Below, in pieces: positions 54,540 through 64,000 of a DNA stretch of 64,000 nt. The stretch covers positions 124,001 through 188,000 of the forward strand of contig JACEFZ010017423.1 in NCBI GenBank assembly GCA_014155875.1. The letters run 5' to 3'. The notes beneath the pieces are model-generated. The model was not told the DNA's origin. It did not search any database and saw only the letters and a list, made by a program, of their open reading frames with translations. The position numbers and the translations under genes are program-made. The DNA comes from Cepaea nemoralis. Lineage: Eukaryota > Mollusca > Gastropoda > Stylommatophora > Helicidae. Position 1 is the stretch's first letter, and each line of letters starts with the position of its first letter.

Positions 54540-56045
54540 ATATTCATCCATCCATCACGTGCCATGCCGCTAAGCGTGGGCGGTCATGTTCTGCCATCTC
54601 ACTCGATCACCAGAGTCGTGGATCAGCTCTGTGTTTCTGTCTCGCCATTCCACAAGGCCAAGCCATCCAGGTACTTGCTTCTAGGTCTTCCCCTTGGTCT
54701 GTTCCCCTCGATCTTACCAGTTGTCACCAAGTTCTCCAAAACATTTCTTCTCATAACATGTCAAAAAAATTGTAACTGTCTACTTCTAATGTCTCTAATC
54801 AGTTTACGATCTTCATTTGTTTTTGAAGGACTTGTTCATTAGTCTTTCTGGCTGTCCATGGTATTCTTTGAATTTTCCTCAGAAACCACATTTCTACAGC
54901 CATCAGATGTTTTTCAGCCTGACTGCTCATTGTCCAAGCTTCACATATAAAATTACAGGTTCTATGTAGCATCTCAACACTTTTTTTTCTCGTTTCAATT
55001 GACATCTTTTTATTGGTCAGTATGTTTTTCATCTTGCTAAAGGCTACTTTTGCCATGGCGATTATAGTTCTAATCTCTTCAAGGCATCTCCCATCAGATG
55101 TTATTACTGTTCCGAGGTAATTGTACCTATTCACTTGTTGAAGAATATTCCCATTTACGCGTATATTACATTGTGGTATTTCGTTCTTCCTAGAGACGAC
55201 CATAATCTGTGTCTTTTTACACTTTAATTCTAAACCTAGTTGTTCACTGTGTGTAACAACCGCGTCTACTAAATTTTGGAGGTCCTGTTCATTGTCTGCA
55301 ATCAAGTCTGTATCATCTGCATATCTAATGTTATTGATGCTTCGTCCCCCAATGTTGATTCCTTACATATCTTCAATATTTCTGAAAATACTTTCACTGT
55401 AAAAGGAAAACTGATCTGGAGACATTACACATCCCTGTCTCACACCTCTCATAATAGGCTGATATTGCCTTACTTCATTATCAATTCTTATGGCAGCTTG
55501 TTGTTTCCAATATATGTTTTTACAAGTCTAAGGTCTTTTCCATCAATTTGTAGATCGTCAAGCATCCTTATCATGTCGCTATGTCTCACTTTAACAAAAG
55601 CCTTTGTGTAGTCAATAAAGCAAAGGTGTAGATCTTTGTTTAGTTCTATAGATCGTTCGATTACGGTTCTCAGTATATACATAGCATGTACTGTACCCGT
55701 TGCCTTCTACAAACCTACATTGTTCTTCTCATATTTCAGGTTGTATTTTCCTCCTAACTCTTTGCATGATAATTCTTAGCAAATTCTTCGTGATGTGACT
55801 CATTGTACTAATTATTCGATGTTGATCACATTTTAAGGCTCCTGATGTCTTTGAGATTGCAATAAATACATAATTACATAACTCCTGAGGTATATTTCCA
55901 GTATCATATATTATATTAAGCAAACTGATAACTTTATCTATTCCATATTCTTCTAAAGCATTAATCATTTCTGTTGTGACCCTGTCTGAACCGGGGGTCT
56001 TGCCAGATTTCATATGGTTAAGAGCATTCTGAATCTCCATCTTCA
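54540..56045 (-). pseudogene. RTE-1 LINE, longest copy: RT fingers to C-terminus, frameshifted
   Basis: On the minus strand from 56,045: ALNHMKSGKTPGSDRVTTEM, SGALKCDQHRIISTMSH, then LCFIDYTKAFVKVRHSDMI (motif A with Asp), a MRGVRQGCVMSPDQFSFYSE-like segment, an RYADDTD-like active site near 55,310, and LGLELKCKKTQIMVV, NYLGTVITSDGRCLEE, QRIPWTARKTNEQVLQK. Three or more frame changes and stops break it. It is continuous with the 54,540-54,780 C-terminal text. Endonuclease absent. Confidence 0.85.
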
Positions 56046-56049
56046 AAAT

Positions 56050-56590
56050 TGCTGGTCATAAGCTATATATCATAATACAAATAATGCAGAATTACGAAAA
56101 ATAAAGGGACATTGCATCGAGTAGCCTTCATCAGCAAACAAATACATACACAACACAACGTATAATCACGGAAAAATCTTTCCAGTAACTACATTAAGGC
56201 AAAAGAACGAGATAAGAAAAATACAAAAAAAAAAAAAAAAAAAAAATACAATGAAAACAATGAAGAGAAAAGGAACTGTGATACTAACATGACTTTCACA
56301 TTGATACTCTAATGTAGACACCCGTGGGCATCTGTGAATCATGGGGTCCGGGATAGTGGATGGTAACGGTTCAGTGAAGATCCCAGGTAAATGAATGAAC
56401 ATAGTACGTGAAAAAGTGGGAGTAATGTAAGGTGGGAACCTGGAAGCAATGAAGATGTGATGGTGGTCCGAATGTGAAATTTAAGAAAGAGTCCCGGTGG
56501 CTGTCCGAACTGCTAGATCGTTCTCGTTTGATCTAGCTTTGATTTGTGTTCTCTGGTAGTTTCGTCATACGGCCCTAACAAACGTGATAG
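56050..56590 (-). repeat. R2 dispersed repeat, antisense, with poly(A) run
   Basis: CATCAGCAAACAAATACATA, AACGGTTCAGTGAAGATCCC, TGGTGGTCCGAATGTGAA, TCGTTCTCGTTTGATC. An A run at 56,225-56,246. Confidence 0.65.
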
Positions 56591-56627
56591 AAAACTGGCA
56601 TCAAAATATTAACACAATACTCTATGT

Positions 56628-57290
56628 GGAGCGGTGTTTATAGACTTTAGAATAGCATTCGATATGATAGATCATACTATTCTAATTAAAAAACTAGAAA
56701 CAATGAAAGCAAGCTTTAATATAGTAACATTAATAAAATCATTTTTATTATACAGAAAACAAGTAATATCACACAATAAATTTTTATCTCAAGCCATTAC
56801 CATTAATATTGGAGTACCGCAGGGGTCTGTACTTGGCCCTCTGTTATTTGCCATTTATATAAATGATCTTCCCTTATATCTTTCGTCGTCCTGCGATCTA
56901 TTTGCAGACGACTGCACAGTATATACAAACGCTATTGATTGTAATATGCTAAAATCATCCTTGCAACAGGAAATAAATAGTGTAGTTAACTGAGTCATGC
57001 AAACCGCATGCAAATTAACATTTCTAAAACAAAATCTATGTTAACTGCAACCAGGCAAAGACTTCACACTCTAAACTCGCAGAGAGCTCTTCAGCGGCAC
57101 ATTGGCATGACACCTGTAGAAAGTGTACCCGAGCACAAGGCACTGGGTCTCATCGTTGATCAAAATCTTACATTTAACTCCCATGTTCATGCTCTCATTA
57201 AACAAATAGTCAAAAAAGTATACTTACTTGGCACAATTAAAAATTTCTTTGATTGTTGTTTCACAATCTGGGATGTGTCAGGGTCTTAAA
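56628..57290 (+). pseudogene. CR1/L2-like (Jockey group) LINE RT fragment
   Basis: VFIDFRIAFDMIDHTILIKK (motif A, catalytic Asp), NIGVPQGSVLGPLLFAIYIN (motif B), DLFADDCTVY (FADD active site), then a stop at about 56,992, NISKTKSMLTATRQRL in another frame, and EHKALGLIVDQNLTFNSHV. VPQGSVLGPLLF and FADDC are typical of the CR1/L2/Rex group, unlike the RTE and Ingi types elsewhere. Endonuclease, fingers and C-terminus are missing. Confidence 0.8.
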
Positions 57291-57840
57291 TCTGGCTCGT
57301 TGGACCTAACATATGTGAGACAAGTACAAGTACAAAATGATTGGACTTGACACACAACGACACTAAGTTCAATGGATTTATTTACAATTCACATGCAAGA
57401 CAATCTAGTTTGGCATGTGATGATCATTATTATACAAATACAATACATCGGTACACTTACAGACAAAACCTACAGCCTCGCAGTCTATCTCACAAGATAT
57501 ACAAGCACTCGACTTTCGGGCACAGAACTACACGAAGCCTTTCTCAACCCACACGTCTTGTCATGTCCGAGTCCCCAAGCAGTCTGCCGGTTTCCTCACA
57601 CAGTGCTTGGCCTGTGGACTGGCTTCACGAGGACTGCGTGCGTCTTGCTTTGTCCTTGCCTGACCGCTGACGATCGCGTCAGCCAGCAATCTATGGGCCG
57701 GTAACTGGTACTCGCCTGGCGGGCGTAACGACGTTCCTGCATCCCGGCTAGAGACTATTCGCCTGGCGGGCGTAACGATGTTCCTGCATGTCGGTTGGCG
57801 ACATAGAGATTCTGACACGCTCCCCCGGGGCTTATTCATG
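57291..57840. other. no gene recognised; short GC-rich tandem duplication
   Basis: At 57,713 and 57,760 the text CGCCTGGCGGGCGTAACGA begins two 47-bp repeats, ending before CACGCTCCCCCGGGGC. The GC content is higher than in neighbouring sequence. It might be part of an LTR, but no partner was found. Confidence 0.45.
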
Positions 57841-59026
57841 AAAGATTTTATATTTCATGCATAATCTACATTAGTACAGGGTTTATATTTTAACCATGTC
57901 AGAATCGACCTTTCTGTTGTCATATACATTGGCATAGAAATACATAAGAAATGCAAGTTGTATGTTAAGTCATGCGGTCTTCAATTTTCACCACTTTCCA
58001 AGTTTCATCCTCTCGATGGATGATCACCTGAGTTGCAATATTGACCCAGTCAGATCGGTAGCACCAACAAAAATGCAACTACCTCGCAACCTCTAAAATA
58101 AAACTAAATAATATGCTTTTTGTAACAAAAAACATCGGGTAGGACTGTAATACGTATTTTTATAAGACGCATTCAACGCTCGAGTTCCGACCTCATTTGG
58201 CCGGGAGCTCTCCCGTTGGTCTACAACTTCGGTAACCCTATTCCATACCCAGCTGATGACCTCTTGGAGTGTTGACAATCTGGCAACACAATGGCTATTT
58301 TTACACAACACATCTCTGAATACATTTCAATTTATCGCCCTTAGTGTAATAAAGTAATAACAACAAAATGAAAGGGACATAATTTTACAAGATTTCAAAT
58401 CTAAACTATTACAATTATTATTCTATTTCTCAGCGTCATAGCTTGATGCTTTTCCAAACTAGCGAAAAAATGTCCGATAGTGTGAATAAGTTAATCAAGA
58501 TATGATTCTAAGATTACATTAGTTGAAAAATATTAATACACAATTCGTGTATTCGAAATTGGTGTTTCATTATTATTTTAGAAGCGTCATACATTTTTTA
58601 AGGTTTCTGTTTATCGTCTGCTACTTTTGGTATAAATTAACAACTCTCCGGAAGTACACACGAATAGCGGATGTTAAAAAAATCTATCACACACTTGTTG
58701 CGCTCTGGTGTAGCAATGCGAAATTGTTCTGATAGTTAAAGTGTTCGTTGTTTCGCTGGAAAACTTCTGGATTCTGATTAACTGCAGTGGTGTAAATGTC
58801 AAAGTTCAGTTCGCTCTTTCGTTCACGGATTTAAAATATCACTGGATATGTTCCACTAGCAGATACCACTGATAACTTGGATAGTTCACTTGAGGTAAGT
58901 TATGCGCATGTGGCACTGTTCTTGTTTTATAATATATACAATTAATATTGTTCGCTTTCTACCACACACTACACAATTATTCAAGACGATTACTACATTA
59001 ATAATAAAATAATAAAATTATTTACA
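57841..59026 (-). other. candidate 3' LTR/flank of the minus-strand Gmr1-like element
   Basis: Reading leftward from the RNase H stop, TGTAAATAATTTTAT begins at 59,026, after GGGGTCATTCCCAC. The plus-strand element has TGTAATTACC about 38 bp after its stop. Both could mark LTR starts, but no second LTR and no target duplication were found, so this is a weak call. Confidence 0.3.
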
Positions 59027-59129
59027 GTGGGAATGACCCCTATCACATCACATCTTAGATGTACACAGCTTTTCTCAAAAACTTTCAATGCTGGCTGTGT
59101 TGGTCTGAGTGTTTTCTAACACACTGCAC

Positions 59130-60990
59130 TCAGACATTAGTGCTTACTGGGTCGTTCGGACAACGGGACAAAAGATCAAGAATCGTGTTGTTTCTGCCAG
59201 CGATATGTCGAACTTCAAAGCTGTAATCCTGAAGCAAAAGAGACCAGCGCGCTATCATCTTGTTTGATGGCACGCCTGAAGTAATAAATTGCAATGGACT
59301 ATTGTCGGACTCCACAATAAAGTGGCGTCCTAGAAGAAATCTGGACAATTTAGTTATACCCACCACTAGAGCAAGGGCTTCTAATTGTGGTGTGGACCAA
59401 GCGCGTTCTCTTGGTTTCAACTTTCTAGAGACGTAGTATACAGGATGTAAAATGTTGTCATGTTCCTGTAACAGAACAGCCCCAATCGCCACGGAGCTCG
59501 CGTCTGTGCGTAATCTGAAAGGAATATGTAAATTTGGCAATTTGAGAATGGGATTCTTTAAACTATTCTCAGAAAAATAAGATAACACTTTCTGGAATGC
59601 ACATTTTAGGCATTCGTTGTTTACAATCTTTTCAGGTTGGTTTTTAGTTAGTAGGTTAGTAAATTTTTCGGTCAGTTCAGCAAACTCTGGTATGAACTGC
59701 CTATAGTAATTTAATAGTCCCAACACACTTCTGACTTGTTTCTTGGTAGTCGGAAGTGAGAGTTTAAGTATTTTAGACACGATGTTATCGTCTGTCGTGA
59801 TAAAGCCATTAGATATTCTATAACCCAAGAAGGAGATTTCCTGATAGGCTATGTCTACTTTTGTCGGCTTCACAGTCAGTCAGTGCTGTCTAATTCGTTC
59901 AAATGTCTGCTGTAATGTCTTTATGTGGTCTGTCATCGTCTTTGTGTGAACACAAATGTCGTCCATGTAACAGATAATATTAGTTATGTCCACAAGTAAT
60001 AGTCGTGTCATATGTACGAATGTCGCTGGGGCATTGACTAGCCCAAATGGTAATTTGCACCATTCGTACAGTCCCAAAGGTGTGGCAAAAGCTGTCAGAT
60101 GTCTGCTCTGTTCGTCTACCGTTATCTGCCAGTAACCTTTCGTCATATCTAACTTCGTAAAATATCTAGAGTCTGTCAGTTCTGTCAGTAGGTCTTCGCA
60201 GTTGGTCATTGGTTCCAGATCTAACAGAGATATTTTATTTAATTTGCGATAGTCTACACAGAGTCTTATTGTGTTGTCCTTTTTGCGTACCATGACCATT
60301 GGTGATGAAAAATTTGATTGGGATCGTCTAATGATGTTGTTTTTTCTCTAAGCTAATGATCTCTTGATGTAAGTTTTCTTTGTAATGTAATGGAATGGTG
60401 TAAGGTCTGCATTTTATTGGTGTGTTTGAAGTGAGCGTGATGTGATGTTGTACTAATTCTGTTTGTCCTGGGTTGTTGGAGAAGATGGTGTTGTATTGTT
60501 GTATGAGATGTTTGCAACTGTCTGTTTCTGCTTGAGTTAAGTTTGGGTTTATTTTGATTTCTTTCAAGCAGTTTGTCGTGTCTAATGCAGGTGTTGGAAT
60601 TTCGTCACTATCTTCGTCATCTTCATGGTCTATTATCACTGTACAGGCTGTTGTATCGTCTTGTTCGTTGTCTCTGTTGTAGTATGGTCTTAGCATATTG
60701 ATGTGGAATATTTTATGTTTGTCTTTTATTTGAATCTCATAGTCCACATTTGAAATCTGTCTTGTTACTTTAAATGGTCCCTGCCAAGAGTCAGTCAATA
60801 AGTGTCGGTCACTAGGTAAGAGAAGAAGTACTTCCTGTCCAGGTGTCAACGTTATTGTCCTGTTACCTTTGTCTGCATATTGTCTATATGTAGCACCAGA
60901 TAATTTTAGTGCTTCTTTTGCAATAGTACAAAATTTGATGATTCTTTCGCGCAATGATGTGACATACACGTATGATGATATGGGTTTAAG
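59130..60990 (-). pseudogene. Gmr1-like Ty3/Gypsy element (minus): integrase C-terminus, RT, RNase H
   Basis: From 60,990 leftward one frame encodes the integrase C-terminal GPY/F-type module (TPGQEVLLLLPSDRHLLTDS, WQGPFKV, IFHINMLRPYY) and, without a break, the RT amino end (ITLTSNTPIKCRPYTIPLHY) to 60,328. A one-base shift near 60,340 leads into 60,299-59,880: RKKDNTIRLCVDYRKLN, TKLDMTKGYWQI, KLPFGLVNAPATF, YMDD. One in-frame TGA (about 59,880) precedes 59,873-59,130: KPTKVDIAYQEISFLGYRIS, LLNYYRQF, RNase H RLRTDASSVAIGAVLLQ, ESDNSPLQF, RNNTILDLLSR. Order is integrase before RT. Gag, protease and integrase core are absent. Confidence 0.85.
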
Positions 60991-61880
60991 TACAGGTGTC
61001 GAACAAAGGAAACCGGTTTATACTAACCCTCGTGGATCTCTGTACAAGGTGGATCGAAGCGGTGCCACTAAAATACATCACCTCCAAAGATGTGGCAAAT
61101 GTATTTTTACATCTAATTTTACGATTTGGCTTTCCTCGAACCATTTTGAGCGATCGAGGAGCCCAAATTATTTCGACTGCTATGCAAGCCCTAACAAAAT
61201 TGCTAGGAATAGAACAGCATTTCTGTAGCCCGTATCACCCTGCGAGTAATGGGATCATATAAAAGATTAACGGGGATCTAAAACACATGCTGGCGAGAGT
61301 AACAGCAAAGAACCCATCTGATTGAGACACTCTACTACCAGCAGTGCTATTTGCCCATCGAGAAATTCCGCACTCAAGTACGGATTTCTCACCTTTCGAG
61401 TTAGTTTATGGGGCGAACCCTCGTGGACCCCTAACAATCTAAAATCAGCTAATCACCAGCTCAGTAGAGAATCCAACAGCATTAACACCTTGTGAGATGG
61501 TAACAGAGACATGCGATAAAATTATGAAGGCGTGTGTAATAGCCAAATGATCTTTGGAGAGAAAAGGCCAAATGTACCGCGACTATGCAAACAAGGGTGC
61601 TAAAACTCTACACCTTGAACCCAATCAAAAGGTGCTACTTTTACTACCAGATAAACGTAATTTGTTACTAACATCATGGTAAGGGCCATTCAAAGTTGAA
61701 CGAAAGATATTAGATGTCGACTATGAAAAATCGATAAGGGAAAATTAAAGATATTTCATATCAACATGCTGAAGCCTTATTTCTCACGACAAGAACTGAG
61801 GACAGACGAACAGAGTGCACCTACACCAATCAACCGGACGACAGACGTACACAGCACAACTACACTAGGTAGGGCGACAG
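60990..61880 (+). pseudogene. Gmr1-like Ty3/Gypsy element (plus): integrase core and C-terminus
   Basis: Frame from 60,996: NKGNRFILTLVDLCTRWIEA (first catalytic Asp), FGFPRTILSDRGAQI (second Asp), YHPASNGII, and then TAA at 61,260 exactly where the catalytic Glu belongs, with D-x35-E spacing. The frame continues as KINGDLKHMLARVTAKNPSD, HSSTDFSPFELVYGANPRGP, DYANKG, LEPNQKVLLLLPDKRNLL, GPFKVERKILDVDYE, with further stops at 61,323, 61,440, 61,548 and 61,680 and a frameshift near 61,740. INMLKPYFSRQELR follows. The zinc-binding N-terminal part is missing at the junction. Confidence 0.85.
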
Positions 61881-62834
61881 ATGACGACGACATCGCAAAC
61901 ACACCTAACCAGGAAACAGTACACAGCTAGCACAACAACAGTACTTAATCAGACGGATGACGACGGAATAGAATTACCTGTCCCGACAGTAGACACGACA
62001 GGGACAATCGATAGCATACGTATAGAACCGAAACTTACAGACGAGCAACGACGAAAACTGATAGAGTTAATAACTGAGTACAAGGACATTTTTTCCGACA
62101 TCCCAGGTAAGACAGACAAAATAGAACACTCTATTATTCTGACTGATAACACACCCATCAAATGCCGACCTTATTCCATCCCATTGAGTTACAGGGAAAA
62201 TCTCGACAAGGAACTGTTAAATCTAGAGTCGAGTGGAATAATTCAGAAATCACAGTCAGAATATTCTTTTCCTATCGTCCTGGTCAGAAAAAAGGACTCG
62301 ACAATTCGCCTCTGCGTCGATTATCGCCGGCTAAACAACGTGATCAAAGTCGATGCAGAGCCCATGCCATCTTGTGACGACCTTATCCTTGATATTTCAA
62401 CATCACGTATCTTCTCGAAGCTTGATCTCACGAAAGGTTATTGGCTGGTCTCGATGCAATCATTGTCAATTAGTTTGACAGCATTCTCAACACCTCTAGG
62501 CCTGTATGAGTGGCGCTTTCTTCCTTTCGGTCTTCGTAATGCATCAGCCACTTTTGTCCGACTCACTAGGGATCTTTTGCACGGAGTGACCAATACATCT
62601 ACTTATATTGATGACATTTGCATCCATACAGCAGACTGGACAACACACTTACTGAAACTGCGACATGTCTTCGATAGATTGCGATTATTTGGTCTTACAG
62701 TGAAACCCACCAAAGTGGAGTTGGGAATGGAAGAAATTGATTTCCTAGGCCATACAATCACCAGAGGCCAACTCAGAACTGATGAGAAAATTGTGACCAA
62801 GATTCTCAATCTAACTATGCCTATGACCAAGTAA
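61881..62834 (+). pseudogene. Gmr1-like Ty3/Gypsy element (plus): reverse transcriptase
   Basis: IRIEPKLTDEQRRKLIELIT, IEHSIILTDNTPIKCRPYSI, SEYSFPIVLVRKKDSTIRLC, VDYRRLN, FSKLDLTKGYW, LPFGLRNASATF, YIDD at residues 242-245, VKPTKVELGMEEIDFLGHTI. All RT signature residues are intact. It ends in a TAA at 62,832 (MPMTK then stop) in the position of the KKQVRSLLGL phrase; the reading frame resumes unchanged, so a single nonsense change separates RT from RNase H. It lies downstream of integrase, the reverse of the usual Ty3/Gypsy order. Confidence 0.88.
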
Positions 62835-63425
62835 CAGGTCCGTAGTTTGCTTGGTCTAGTCAATTATTACAGCAAATTTATACCTAATTTGGCTGAAATC
62901 ACCAGCGTTTTTTCTAATGTATTAAAAGCATCTGTAAAACTTAATGTTCAGGATGCAAAGTTAATCGGTGCTTTATCAAAATTGAAACATTTATTTATCG
63001 TTCCACCTATTTTGCGTTTGCCTAATATCAATCTTACGTATTTCCTCCGTACAGACGCAAATTCCATTTCCATTTATGGGGTCTTAGGCCAATTTTATGA
63101 AGGCAAGTTTCACCCAATAATGTACGTGAGTCGTAAGATCAGCCCTGCTGAAGGAAGATACTCAGCCTCTGAATGGGAAGCTTTAAGCGTAATCTATTGT
63201 GTCAGGAAACTTCATCGATTCCTGGCGGGTACAGAGTTTGTTATCGAAACCGATAATTCGCCGCTTACTGTCATGCAAACTGGGGTTCATCGCAACAATA
63301 GGATCTACAGGTGGTCCTTAATTTTGCAGAATTATGCCTTCACTATTAAACATTTGAAGGGAAGTTTGAACTCTCTAGCTGACACATTGAGTAGACCTTC
63401 TCACATTGAAATACCTGAGATATGA
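62835..63425 (+). pseudogene. Gmr1-like Ty3/Gypsy element (plus): RT thumb and RNase H
   Basis: VRSLLGLVNYYSKFIPNLAE, then FLRTDANSISIYGVLGQ (Asp; the usual SxxAxG is altered to SISIYG), HPIMYVSRKISPAEGRYSAS, EWEALSVIYCVRKLHRFLAG, VIETDNSPLTVM, and LKGSLNSLADTLSRPS (final Asp). It terminates at 63,425 with no integrase after it. Same frame as the RT. Confidence 0.88.
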
Positions 63426-64000
63426 GAAGAGAGCGACCTTACATCACCAAAGACATTGACACTGTAATTACCTAGTGCCCTATGTGGTGATTGTGAACAC
63501 TAAAGTCCGTTACCATCGCCAGTCGCTTACATCTATGTAATATATACTGTGTCAGCATTGGTGCAATGAACAGACGCATTTGTGAATTGTCTATACCACT
63601 AACACTTATACAACCCTTGAGTGGATCAAAATGTTAGACTTGAACCTACACCAACCAGTAGCATACCATTAGTATGAATATTACCCAGGATGAGACCGTA
63701 AATCAAACTTTGTCTAGTTGAACTTTGTTTCGAAGACATTCTACAGAAGACACGGCTCCAACATCACACCTGGATGTAATTAGTTAGTGTAGTTAGTTAA
63801 AAAAATTATATGTGATATGTATATAACATGTTTTTATAAACAGTTGCGTATAACTTCATATTTTGTAACTATATTAGAATTATTAATGTTGATTTACCAT
63901 ATAAGTTTATTTAGGACATTTCAGAGTTAGAATTTACCTATATTTAGTTAAGAACTTATTTAAGTTAACATCTACATCATATTACTTTAATTTATCACCG
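63426..64000 (+). other. element 3' end: purine stretch and candidate LTR start
   Basis: GAGATATGAGAAGAGAGCG at about 63,417-63,435 is purine-rich, as expected of a polypurine tract, though it overlaps the stop codon. TGTAATTACCTAG begins at 63,463. The far end of any LTR lies beyond the window, so this cannot be confirmed here. Confidence 0.3.

Noticed and set aside
60328..60969. Integrase-before-RT order as an artefact of two tandem elements
   Set aside because: One unbroken frame joins integrase C-terminus to RT with no LTR between, and the second element shows the same order.

Overview
The window looks like intergenic DNA from an AT-rich, transposon-laden invertebrate genome. No host gene was recognised: there is no spliced conserved gene, no rRNA and no complete tRNA or snRNA gene. 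Almost every recognisable protein belongs to a retroelement. RTE-like and RNase H-bearing Ingi/I-like LINEs, Ty3/Gypsy elements of Gmr1 type, tRNA-headed SINEs and abundant (TTG/TTA/ATC)n tracts together suggest a mollusc or another lophotrochozoan, but that is only an inference.

Layout. 1-5.2 kb: nested repeats with two 5'-truncated Ingi-like LINE tails and broken RTE pieces. 5.2-7.6 kb: no gene, one weak LTR candidate. 7.6-10.7 kb: RTE endonuclease and RT pieces, a 46-bp minisatellite that derives from the RT active-site region, and a LINE C-terminus ending in a zinc-finger-like motif. 10.7-18.9 kb: microsatellites, LINE tails, a foldback repeat, one long dispersed repeat (called R1 here) and a SINE with a U2 snRNA head. 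18.9-25.8 kb: more R1, a chain of about a dozen small hairpins near 21 kb, and an LTR-like insertion. 26.2-30.9 kb and 42.3-47.9 kb are two copies of one duplicated block; later insertions in one copy can be read against the empty site in the other. 36,329-40,207 is an apparently intact LINE with a 12-bp target duplication and a single uninterrupted ORF. 47.9-49.1 kb is a 1.2-kb purine-only-like tract. 49-57.3 kb: RTE and CR1/L2-like pieces, R1 and SINEs. 57.8-64 kb: two degenerate Gmr1-like Ty3/Gypsy elements head to head, both with integrase upstream of reverse transcriptase.

The parts work together only as mobile DNA. The intact LINE encodes endonuclease, reverse transcriptase and RNase H, enough in principle for target-primed reverse transcription. 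SINEs, truncated LINE tails and MITEs are passengers. Names R1 to R4 and RTE-1 to RTE-3 are working labels for families seen repeatedly inside this window. Coordinates of repeat edges are by-eye and usually good to about 5-30 bp unless a target-site duplication (TSD) is given.
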